From contig NC_063437.1 of the NCBI RefSeq assembly GCF_020379485.1, positions 5,280,806 to 5,344,805 on the forward strand: 64,000 nucleotides of DNA, in the 5' to 3' direction. This document shows positions 12,916 through 23,466 of the stretch, in pieces. Both the position numbers and the translations under genes were made by a program. Position 1 is the first letter of the stretch. Every line of letters begins with the position of its first letter. The stretch comes from Brassica napus (taxonomy: Eukaryota > Streptophyta > Magnoliopsida > Brassicales > Brassicaceae). The notes under the pieces were generated by a model. The model saw only the letters and a program-made list of their open reading frames with translations. It was not told the origin of the DNA and made no database searches.

Positions 12916-13961
12916 GTTTCCGGGTTTGGGTTTATGGAGATATATTTCCATTTTGTCTAATTGTCTCCTTGTAAGCATCCATCTAAGTTTGAATTCATTC
13001 TAATCATCTTCTCCTCTTATCTTTTCTAGAATATTTCTTAATTTCAGTTTTAGTTTTGAATTTATTTATTTTCGTTTAGTTGCCCGGAAATAGATGATTT
13101 ATGCCTCTTTTCTTTAGTTTTTTTTTTTAAAAAAAAATTTCCACCAGCTTTTGTATTCAAATATAACTAGGTGACCGGTCCGCACCCTATGCGGGCATAA
13201 GAAAATTCAAAATATGGACTAAATCTTATATAATTTTATAAGTAACGGATTTTATAATATAATACCACCGTCTTTGGGAGAATTCATCAGGCATGGAAAA
13301 AAGATCGCACACCAATTTGAGATGGACGAGAGGGAACAAAGTAACTTCAATATGAAGAGGCATATATTGTGTGTACGTATAATTGCAACGTCCCAAAATA
13401 ATTTTTATTTTGGTATGTTTGCGAAGAAACTTTCATTCAAAATATGGAATAAATAGTGCACAGTTTTAGAAGATTCAGATTTTATATTATCATTAATTAG
13501 AAATGTATTGTATATCTGTCGTAAATATCTATGTTGGTGAATAATATTTTTTTTTCCATTAATAATAAAAAAAACATTTGTGTAGACATAGTAAAAGAAA
13601 ATATAATAAAAAAAATTCGAAAAATTATCCATAAACAATATAAATTATGAAGTACAATTGTCGAAAAATAATGCAAAATCATTTAGAAACCTGCAAAAAA
13701 TTAAATAAATTTTGTAAGTAATTTGTCGGATTAACATTATTTGAAAGATTTATAAGTTTCAAAATAAAAGTTAACATGCAATAATATTAAAGTAGACATA
13801 CTTTCATCGAAATAGTCAGAAAACAGGATGCTCCTGAATACAATCGGTCTCCTAACTCATCACTGCCCATCTGGAAAATACAAAAAGTAAATAATTGTAA
13901 CAGTCTATATACTTAAAATTTTGTATTTGAAAAGAAATTAGATTAAAATTACATACCGTGA

Positions 13962-15161
13962 CTATAGAATATTCTGAAAAACTTGTTTGTAGACAACATT
14001 CAATGGTTTTGTCTGTGTTTTCCCTTCTTTACCAGTTATTAGGATTTTTAATCCAGATCTCGACTTAACTCTTGAAAGTGCAACGTAGAGCTGACCATGA
14101 GAGAATAATGGCCTAGGCAGAAACAACCCAACACTTTCCAGTGTTTGACTTTGACTTTTGTTGATGGTTATCGCGAAAGCCAAAGTAACTGGAAATTGTC
14201 TTCGATGCATTATGAAGAGGAACTTTGTGTCAGGTGGTGTGACAAACATTCTAGGGATCCAAACCGGATGTCCAGCAATTTTGTTTCCGGTTATAATTCT
14301 ACCTTCTATCACATGGGGCAGTAACTGAGTAACAATTAGCCTAGTACCATTACATAAACCATCTGCAACATCCATGTTACGAAGACACATGATAGGAGTA
14401 CCAACCTTGAGCTTCAAGCAATGTCTAGGCAGTCCAGCCACTTTAACACTGTTCAAAAACTCTGCAGGATATACGACATTTTCTTCTATGTCAACATCAG
14501 ATGGGATAATACTGTCAGAGCTAAGGTAAACCTTCTCTTCTCCTGAAAGCATATGTAAATCCTTTTGTTTAGTGATATTTATAAACTTAGTTGAACATAA
14601 GAATAAATGATAAAACATGTTACCTGGCAACTGCGAAAGCATGTAATCATTTATTTTATCCACTTTATCATTTGTGGGAGTAAGAATGGCTCGGTGTCTA
14701 TACAAATCCTTATCTGTTGAAGTTTGAAAAGCTTGTCCATAAACCTCTTTTGCTATAGTCTCAATAGGGTCTTCTCCACTATTTTGTATCAGCAAATCAG
14801 AAGGGATGTCAATCTCAACTTGACCGTCGTTAGGCAAATTTATTTTTCCATCTCCTATATCCAAAATCCAGTTTGAGAAGGATTGAAGCTCTTTTGCTGC
14901 ATCATCAGTAAGATCTGCCAGCAATCTCATGTTTTTTGTTAGCTTCAGAACTTTGCAGTGCTCCCAAAGATATGACGAATTCAGAGCTGCCAAAACAGTC
15001 TCTACTCTACCACCTCCAGGTATAACCGGTAAAATCTGTCTGAAATCTCCACCGAAAACAACAACTTTACCCCCAAAACCACCAAGATGACGACAGTTGC
15101 AATTATACGTACACACAATATCACCACATTTTAGTGATATTGTGTGTACGTATAATTGCAA
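13962..15161 (-). pseudogene. Truncated Helitron PIF1-like helicase
   Basis: This is the C-terminal half of a Helitron/PIF1 superfamily 1 DNA helicase, which would unwind donor DNA during rolling-circle transposition. Visible motifs are VVVFGGDFRQILPVIP (motif III), LTKNMRL (motif IV region), AFAITINKSQSQTLESVG (motif V) and GQLYVALSRVKSR (motif VI). The Walker A and DEA(H) motifs and the entire Rep domain are missing. The first 26 codons of the open frame (15161-15084) are palindrome sequence, not helicase. Helicase homology begins at about 15082 with GGFGGKVVV. An 81-nt stretch (14623-14543) flanked by GTAACA and TTTCAG interrupts the expected LPGEEKVYL; it looks like an intron that happens to keep the frame open. 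Not functional. Confidence 0.85.
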
Positions 15162-15175
15162 CTGTCGTCATCTTG
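15083..15175. repeat. Perfect 42-bp inverted repeat, 9-nt loop
   Basis: The left arm 15083-15124 and right arm 15134-15175 are exact reverse complements (42/42 by reading), separated by the loop CACATTTTA. The right arm continues the RPA-like reading frame on the minus strand, and the left arm abuts helicase sequence, so the palindrome marks a deletion/rearrangement junction inside the Helitron. Confidence 0.97.
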
Positions 15176-17430
15176 TTCGCTTTTTCTTTTCGACAAAGGA
15201 GTTGCTGTAAAACCACCAGAACCAGAGGAAATATCATCTGCGGACTCCAACATTAGGACCTGCAGGAAACAGATTTAATCGAATCAATATTATGCTCCTG
15301 TAACAATCAAATTAATCGCAATTAGAAGCAGTAAATTACCGGTTTAAGAGGCAAATCAGCAAATTCCTCAACCATTTCACGGTCATCAGTAGCCAATCGA
15401 ACAACATACTGAGAGCTCTTTCCTTTAATGTTATCAGCGTCAACTGAAATCTCAAAAAGGACTCTCTTACCAAAGAGATCGCTAACTGCTTCTGGTAAGA
15501 AGTCTTCATCTTCATTCTACAATTACATAGAGATAGGTTAAACAAACGAATTTATTCTGTTAATTGATGTACAATTATATTGCATAAAAGTACCTCGTCA
15601 TAGAGTTCAGCAGCAGAATGACGCACAATTTGTTGAGCATTAGCATCAAACAAAAGAAAATTAGCCTCACCGTTATCGTCCTTGACATGGGCAATTAATT
15701 TGAACCTGTACAAAAATATTAATAAACGTCACAGACTATTTTAATGGCGATTTACCCAACTCATCTATTTGTATATCTAACCCGCTCAATACCTGGAAAT
15801 GACATCACTGTGTTCTTTGTCACACGTATTGCAGAAGAACAAGGGCCGGCCATCAGCATCAACATTTGTTGTAGGCATCACTTTTTTGTTGTGGTATTTG
15901 CAACTTAAATATTGCCAGCCACGTTCAGTATCAATTGTTTCAATAGTCCCCAGAGTGACAAAAGTCCCAACCTATTCGTCAATAACAATATGTTAAAAGC
16001 ATTGATAACACATGGAGTATACGCATGTGTAAAAACATTTCCATCAAAGAGTGTAGTCTATATACCAGAGTACTGTCAATGATCTCTCTGATGGTTAGCC
16101 TCTCATTAAGAACAAAAAATCTGGCACGAATAGAAGTAGCAGTACCAACAGACCATTGGCTACTATCGTTGTTTGTAAGAGCAAGTGAATCATCAGGGAG
16201 ACTGCCATCACAAATAATCACACATAATTTAAAAACCCGTCAGTGAAAATGAGGTTCACAAATTAAAATAAACATCTATATGTATTGAACTCCTCCATAA
16301 GTCTGGAACGTAAGACGCAGGACACGTACCTTGATTTGAACTCCTCAATAAAATCAAGTGTTGGGTTGAGCAAAATATGGGTTGAATTATACCCGCTAGA
16401 TATGGAGTAAGCACCTACAAAGTATATTGATCTTATTAATATGTTATGCTCGCAATCATTTTACACAAATTGAAACAATATTATATACATTTCCACACTT
16501 TAACAGAACAGAATCTGATAACACAAATAATCATGGTCGACATGTTACTCCTACTGTAATTGTATACTTGTTTAGCATAACAACCCCACAGAGTACACAT
16601 CATCTTCATATTACTGTATAATATAAACTTAAGTTAAATACAGTTAATAGAGGTTTAGCTAGCAAAGTATAACTAAGATTAAAAACAAAGTCTTACTTTG
16701 GACCACACAACTCAACCAAGAGCCTCATGTTGTCTTTTTCTTTTATTATTTTGTTTTTCAGAGACCCGAAGTTAACTATTTGGCCAACCACATCTACATA
16801 ACAAAAATAAGTGTCAAATCAGAAACAAGTAACTACAAAGTGAAAGACTTTTTAACTGCGTAAGAAACTAACTCACCAACAAAACAGCTATGATCCAGAT
16901 TTCCACCAAGAATATCAGATAAGTCCGCGAAATACTTTTCGGGAACTGCACTTGGAAAATCATCAGCTTTTCCAACAAAAGTTGTTGGAAAGAAGCCAAT
17001 TTTGTAGGATGTGGCGTTGTACGGTATTCACCAGTTGCATCGTACACTTTGAACAACTGGAGGACAATCGCATCTCCTTCGCGTAGCTTGTCATCGAATT
17101 TTTTGATGAGTTGTTCACCAACTGAAGCATTAATTCTTGTCCCCTGGTCACAAAAATGATAAGAGTTTTAGTCACGCATAATAAGTATATAAACGATGTT
17201 TCCAAATAAATCCATGTTGTGTGATGTATACTTACTTCTTTATCAACAACCACCATTTCAATGGTGTTTCCTGATTCTTTGTTATAGTTTCTCCACAAGC
17301 GAACAATCCTAACTTCAATACGCGACGTATCTTTACAGGGTTTTAATTCTCTCACATAAAAAACAATATTTTTTTGGCTCGCACCATTGCCATTGTTCTT
17401 GTTAGAGCTGAATGTTTGTATTTTAACCAT
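15131..17430 (-). pseudogene. RPA70-like single-strand DNA-binding protein (Helitron-borne), frameshifted
   Basis: It resembles plant replication protein A 70-kDa DNA-binding subunit B, a frequent Helitron passenger thought to protect single-stranded intermediates. Exon 1 is 17430-17236 (opening MVKIQTFSSN, with a YVRELKPCKD stretch); exon 2 is 17143-16877 (OB-fold segment with YRTTPHP, then ADDFPSAVPEKYF in another frame); further exons lie near 16797-16696, 16400-16330, 16205-16065, 15973-15794, 15707-15594 and 15516-15339. The last includes the DBD-C zinc-ribbon cysteines (LSCKYHNKK and FFCNTCDKE). Near 17005 the frame shifts by one base where the family has HPYKIGF. The reading frame ends at a TAA in the palindrome loop (15133-15131), so the C terminus is palindrome-derived. 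Probably decayed. Confidence 0.78.
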
Positions 17431-17561
17431 TCAGGTTTCTCATATATATATTAAGCCGATTTATTTATCATATTAATGACCCCTAATAAAGATTGAAATC
17501 GTTTAAAGAAAGATTTTAATTGTGTATTGTCATAAATTGATTTGCATATGATATGATTTTA

Positions 17562-18335
17562 ACTTGCGCAAGTAATGTAATAAATACGAAAACAACTTGC
17601 GCAAGTAATTAATTGGAATAATAAGGAAAGTTATTAATATGCAAATTAGTTTACAATCTTGCGCAAGTTTTCTAATTATATGGGCTTAACATCTATCGAC
17701 AATATAGTAGGCCTTTTGTAAATAGGCTATTTACATTTTTTCCCATAATTAAACTAAAAGCAAACTTGAAAATCCGAAAACCAACAGACCGGAAACCGCA
17801 AGGAATGAACCTGACTGACTAAATTAGTAATATGAACCTCTAAATCGAATAGCAATTAGCAATGCAACAGACTATCAGAATTAATAATGTGAAGCTCTAA
17901 ATCGTGCTAATGAAACAAAAAACCAAACTTGAAAACCTCAAGAGAGGACTGTCTAAATGCTTGTTGAGTTATTAAGGAGAAGATAATCTTACAGTCCTGA
18001 TTCAGAGACAGAAGTCAAATGCAAGTTTCTTGTAAATGTCAGTTGTCTCTTCTTATTCCATCAGTAGACAGTCCGCGTAACACATCTCTGGTCGTGGCAA
18101 TTGTCTTGTTTAAGAGAATCAGGACCTCAAAAGCAAGAAGGTTAATCAGTCAATTAGATACAAAGATTCTAAATGTTAATAAGCAGACCGTAGTTTATAG
18201 CTTAACATATGTCGAATCCAATCAGAGAAATTAAACAATCTTTGTATCATAGCTTAAAAGTCGAATCCAATCAGAGAAACCAAAAAAATCTTCGCCAATT
18301 AGCTTAAAAGTCGAATTCAATCAGAGAAACCAAAA
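17562..18335. repeat. Helitron subterminal palindromes and tandem repeats
   Basis: The 12-bp palindrome ACTTGCGCAAGT occurs at 17562-17573 and 17595-17606, and as TCTTGCGCAAGT at 17657-17668. Separately, an approximately 50-bp unit beginning AGCTTAAAAGTCGAATCCAA is repeated at 18251 and 18301, with a diverged copy at 18199. Both sets lie between the 5' terminus and the first gene of the Helitron, where protein-binding or promoter elements are expected; no function is shown. Confidence 0.8.
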
Positions 18336-18703
18336 AAACCGTAAATTCTGAGAGTATCGACAAACTACACCTCGATTGAAGTAGAACGAAGCGTCGATGT
18401 TCGCGATGGATATGATTGAAGTAGCAGAGTAGGGAGAAGCAAACTCATCTGGTCGGACTGTCTTCATTGGATCGAAACCATATAGAACTTCCATTGATAT
18501 GCGATTAAAAAAGAAAAAACAAAAAAAATCATGACATACGACAGCGTTTTAGTAAATGCGGAGGGGAGTGAAAAAAATAAATGAAAAAGAAAAATGCAAA
18601 AAAAACAGCCAATAGAATTATAACGTTTTTCCTGAGAAGTTCTATATGAGTGTCACCTCAGCAGAAATCACTAAAGTGACTTCTCTTTTAATGTATAGGG
18701 GGA

Positions 18704-19350
18704 TTCCAACTTTGAATGCATATTACGAATTAGATGTCAGAAAAGCATATTCTCTCAGTTTTGAAAAAAAAAACTATTTACACACAGATTAAAGAAATAA
18801 TTGAAATGCATTTAAGTTTTTATTAACTATACATATTAAATCAATAATATTTGAAAGAAGTAAAATTATTTTAAAGAATCATTGTATTTGTAAGTAATAC
18901 TAAACTGAAACTGCATCGAAATTCTAAAATAATATTTTTTGTATAAGAAGAAAAAATTGTTAAATGACATTTTTCAAAAATAGCAGGAGTATATGATTAC
19001 TTACCTCTTTTTTCTCATATATCACTGACAAACATATGAGCTCTAGTTTGCTTCTGTCTAGGCCCATCAAGATCTATTTCTTTTGTTCGAAAAAATAAAT
19101 TACGGTTAAGGTCAACCCATCTACAGTTTAAGTAAACCACTTCTGATTCAGTCAAGCCGCTTATCTCTGTCCTTGTCCAATTGCCGGCGCAGTACCTTGT
19201 TCCTGCGCGCCATCTGTTCGACAAATTGTCTGGACCAATTTTTCCAAGAGAAGAAAAAAACGATACTTTTGTTTTCTGAAAAAGGTTTGGTTTTAGGGTT
19301 TTGGGCAGTAGGGTTTCTTCATTCGAACAAGTCTGTGATATTGATTTCTA
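18704..19350. other. POP1 upstream region
   Basis: AT-rich at 18704-18990, then a more GC-balanced 350 bp leading to the POP1 start, presumably core promoter and 5' UTR. No other gene is seen. There is no clear TATA box close to the ATG. Confidence 0.45.
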
Positions 19351-22300
19351 ATGGCTTCGGCTAATGGGAACAACAATAAGAAAAGAGGTGGAGGGCTATC
19401 GTCGCTTGCCCCTCGAGAAATCAGCGTCCAGAAATTCTCGGAGGCTAGGGCAGCAGAGCTCGAGTCTCTTCACTCCATAGTGTCTGAGCGTTTGAACAAG
19501 GACTTCCGGTCAAAGAGGAACCAGAGGAGAAGGACCAATGCCTACACTAGCCAACCTTCAAAGAGACGTAACATTAAGAGGCAAAGATCTGAGTCATTAT
19601 CTATTGGTCAAGCATCATCATCTCATGAAACAAAGATCCCAAGACGAGTCAAGAGGAGAATGGAACTTAAAGGGAACCCTGAATCGGGTTTTTCTACCAC
19701 TGGTGATGGAACAAAGAGGCTGAGAACACATGTCTGGCATGCTAAACGCTTCTCTATGACTAAGCTTTGGGGCTTTCACCTTCCTCTTGGTTTACATGGC
19801 AGGTAAATTTCACAGTGTGTTGCTTCTCATTAGTATAATATAGTTTGTGCCTTTTTTAAGGCTGTTTTTTTTTTCTGTCATGGTTTTAGAGGAAGGGGAT
19901 CTAGGGATATCTTGAACAAGTCTAGGCAAGGTGTTCTTGTGCACGATGCTAGCTATCACATTGCTGTGCAGTTGGAGGGTCCAGAGGCGAGCATTTACCC
20001 TAATTCTTGAGAGATTCTTCTAATTAAGTTTTTTTTATCTTGATGTTATCTGGCTTCGAACTTCTCAGGGCTCACTCTTGTCGATATTAAACATGCTACT
20101 GGAGCCTTCGCCTTCATCTCGTTCCAAGGAAGTCTTCGACTCTATTCTCACAGGCCTTAGTTATGGAAACTCCATGGTATAGTGATTCACTTTTGAGTAA
20201 AACAGAAAACAGCACCTTCAGCAGAGGATGTAATCATAATTGTTTCTGTTTTCTCCAGCTTTATCACGTCGAACCACCAGTTTCTCAGGTGATTTCACCT
20301 GTAATTTATATGTGGAGACCTTCTCAGCTACCTAAGAGAAGGGATGAGGAGGAAGTAGGTGACTGCGTAGGAAATGATGGTTGTCTAGTCTCAAATGGGG
20401 ATCATGCAGACTCTCGAAAACTTTGGGTGTGGATCCATGCTTCTTCCTTCAGTGAGGGATATGCTTCTCTTAAACTAGCTTGTCAAAAACAGGTAATTTA
20501 GATGACTCTAGTAGTTTTCATGCTGTACGTACTTTTGTGGAGATATTGATATTTTGAAGTCCCTTCATTCAGATGAATGAGACAGGTGTCCTAGTTGATT
20601 GCTTGTCACTCGAGGGACAGCTTGCAAAACTTGAGCTTTTTGGTACAAAAGCATCTCAGCTTCTGCAAAAGATCCTACATCCTGTTACAAGGTAAGCCAC
20701 TTAAGTGAATATATATAACGGTTTTGTAAGAACGCAAATGAACAAAGGGAAGATTTTCTTATCTCAGTTTTCTCTGTCTTTTGCAGTAGCTCAGAGAATC
20801 CTCCCTCTGTTTTAATAAAATGCTCGATGGAAAAAGCTGAAGCTAAGAACGTTGTTGATCCTTACAAAGAGGAGTGCATACCATCTTGCGCTATTTTACC
20901 ACGGTTTGTCATAGATCCGCGGTTAATCCCGAATAATCCCTGTGATGATACTACAATGTCAGCTGAAATGACCAAAACGGAGCCTACTGAGTCACTTGAG
21001 ATGTTGACAACAAGCACAGAGGCTGAAACTTTCAAGTGCTTATGGGATGCAAATGGTGAACTGTACCCTCCAGAAGAAGAGAACATATTGTGTTGGGAGA
21101 AGCATCAGAGTCGTATGAAGTCTTTTTGCATCGACGACACAGCTGATGAGTTTCCTAAGATATCTAGCAAGCCAAGGAGTTCGAGGTCTTGTCCTTTACT
21201 GCTTCTTAAACATAGAAAGCTTGGGGATACAGCTACAGGGTAATCTGCACTTTAGTTGAATCGTTTCTGTGTTGTTATATAGAATCAGTGTCTTTAAGGA
21301 TCCACAATTAATCATATTATTATTATGGTTTTTCAGATGGTCTCTCATACTTCCCCTTAGTTGGGTCAAAGTTTTCTGGAATGCCTTTGTCTCAAAAGGA
21401 GCTCAGGCAATAGGTCAGAGGGAGAAACGCTGGCTTTCTTGTGATGTATATTTCCTCTCTCTCTCTCTTTGGAACTTTAATCCATTACTGATATGATTCT
21501 CTTTAAACCGTAGACTTGAGAAACGTCTGAACAACTCTCTTTTTTTTTTGGCAGGCTGGTTTGCCCTTTTTCCCATCAGATTTTCCTGACTGCAAAGCAT
21601 ATTCGTCTTTAACAATGAGTGAAGGTGCAGACTTGAAGGAGAAGGCACAAAGGCGACCTCTTGCCGTGAGACCTTTCAGAATTCCCATTCCGCCTCCATG
21701 GAGTAGTATCCATGTGACGCATTGTGTCAAAGAGAGTTCAGATCAAAAACTTACAAGCGGTGGGACTAGTGGAGTGGAGATTTTCAGTAATGGTGGTAAT
21801 CTGTTCGATGGTATCGTGGCAAGAACACCAGATTCGCTGCCTACTTTTCTCCAAACTTTCACAAATCGTGTGGAGACGATTCAAGAAGATGAAACGAAAG
21901 CTAGAGGTCAGATCCATAAGAGGAGTGATAACAAACTATGCCTTGTCAGAGTTCTTCTACATGCTTTCAAGGAAGGTTCATTCGAAGAAGGCGCGGTTGT
22001 ATGTGCACCATCTCTCGCAGACTTATCATTACTAAAATCCGGGTAACATCTCCAAGAAATTATGTTGTGAGTCAGTTGAAACTATTTTCACTTTGGGATG
22101 AGATTTCTGATGTATTGCGTTATGTTTCACAGCTGCAGTGAGGGAGAAGAAGGGGGTGTTACAATCCCTCAATCTTCTGTAAGCTCTTACTTTCTAGAAC
22201 AACCTTCTGGAACCTGGGAACTTAATGTTCCTGAAGACAGTCACACAAAGCAATCTCATAGATGGCCAATTGGGTTTGTGACGACAGGATTTGTCCGTGG

Positions 22301-22609
22301 GAGGTAAAAAACAAAATTAAACCCATAAAGATCTTGATTTAATAATCACCAAAGGCTGATTTGGTTTCTGAGTTCTTTAAACTTGTTATAATAATGTGCA
22401 GTAAAAAGCCGACAGCAGCAGCTCTGTGTGATGCAGTGTTGTTAGGGAGACTAAGAGAAGAGCAATGGAGAGGGAAAGATGTGAAACGGAGAAAGAAGGA
22501 GATTTATGTTCTGGTTAGAAACCTAAGATCTTGTGCTTATAGACTGGCACTTGCTACTATTGTTTTGGAGCAACAAGACGCTTCTGGTGATGATGTCCAC
22601 TGCTTTTAA
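19351..22609 (+). CDS. POP1: Ribonuclease P/MRP protein subunit POP1
   Basis: POP1 is the largest protein subunit of nuclear RNase P and RNase MRP, which mature tRNA 5' ends and pre-rRNA. Ten exons join in frame: 19351-19802, 19890-19986, 20069-20176, 20259-20492, 20573-20691, 20787-21239, 21337-21445, 21555-22042, 22133-22303 and 22402-22609, giving about 812 residues, normal for plants. It shows LSSLAPREISVQKFSEARAA near residue 15, a basic RRVKRRMELKG and THVWHAKRFSM (POP1 N-terminal domain), WSLILPLSWVKVFWNAFVSK near residue 489 (POPLD domain), and WPIGFVTTGFVRG with RRKKEIYVLVRNLRSCAYRL at the C terminus. Intron 2 uses a GC donor (AGAG|GCGAGC). POP1 is tail-to-tail with CKI1, 857 bp apart. 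From memory both Arabidopsis counterparts lie near the end of chromosome 2 (At2g47300, At2g47430). Confidence 0.93.
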
Positions 22610-23466
22610 AATGCCAATCTTTTCGATTCCGCCACCAGTCCCAACACTGTTGTTTTGTTTGTCTCAATCACATTTTGTTTGTCTTTAAAAGAATATCATT
22701 TTAATTATTTATAGTACCAAAAGCAAGTTTAATGGGAATATGGATATATATCACTGGTGTTAATATTGAATAGGCTGGTTTCAGATTAACTTGTATCTTC
22801 TGTTTCATTCTTCTTCAACCGAACATGAAATTCTGAGTAAGTGACGGTTATTCCAATGCTGAAGTTTCTTCCCATGTTCTGCAACCCTTCAAATGATAAT
22901 TAAAAGAGTAATGAAATGGCTAATCATCATCGGAAAAGAAGCGCAAAGCATCTTTAGCGTAAGTTTTGTTCAGTTCTTGTGGTTTAATTTGTTGGTAATC
23001 TATTGACTATAACTCTCTTATTTTTCTCAGGCTGATAAGAGGTTTTCGGATAAAAATGAATGATAGCTCGGAGTTTAGAAATAAGAGAGAACCAAGAACC
23101 GAAGAGTTGGCGAGAAGGCCTCAAAAATATAAACTAATCTGATGTCAAGGCATCAAAAAAGAGAAGCGGCCTGAAATGCTTGATGCTTGCTTTCTAAAGT
23201 TTGTGAAAGATGAGAATGCTGATAAATGATTCATCCAGCTAATAGTGAATCTGATAGAAGCGTACTCCCCCCACTTTGAAAAAGTTGGAAACCAATCATA
23301 ATTTCAGATGATGGAGTCTGGAGATGGTTTTGCATCCATAGCTCCCCTCTTCCATCAAAATCCGGTTTATGGATTCTGAACCTGTGACAGATAAATGTAA
23401 TATATTTGTATGCTATGGAAACGAGAATAGAAAAGCCTAATGATATAAGCAACTTAAAATACTTGT
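22610..23466. other. POP1-CKI1 convergent intergenic region
   Basis: Holds the 3' ends of both genes. At 22916-23230 there is a gene-like relic: ATGGCTAATCATCATCGG at 22916, a possible intron ending TTTCTCAG near 23031, then short open stretches with many stops. It could not be identified and may be chance or a decayed gene. Confidence 0.4.

Larger units (their letters stand above)
13167..18703 (-). mobile_element. Helitron with RPA1-like gene and PIF1-type helicase relic (5537 bp)
   Basis: On the minus strand the element starts TCCCCCTATACATTAAAAGA at 18703, preceded by A, and ends with a hairpin (stem CCGCA/TGCGG, 5-nt loop, at 13180-13194) followed by CTAG at 13170-13167, then T. These are Helitron termini, with A-T insertion and no target duplication. 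Inside, 5' to 3' on the minus strand: a 1.2 kb non-coding leader with subterminal repeats, an RPA70-like gene relic, a 42-bp-arm palindrome, and the C-terminal part of a PIF1-like helicase. The Rep (HUH) domain and the helicase Walker A region are absent, so it cannot be autonomous. Plant Helitrons commonly carry RepHel plus RPA1-like genes; here everything between the RPA end and helicase motif III is gone. Confidence 0.88.
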
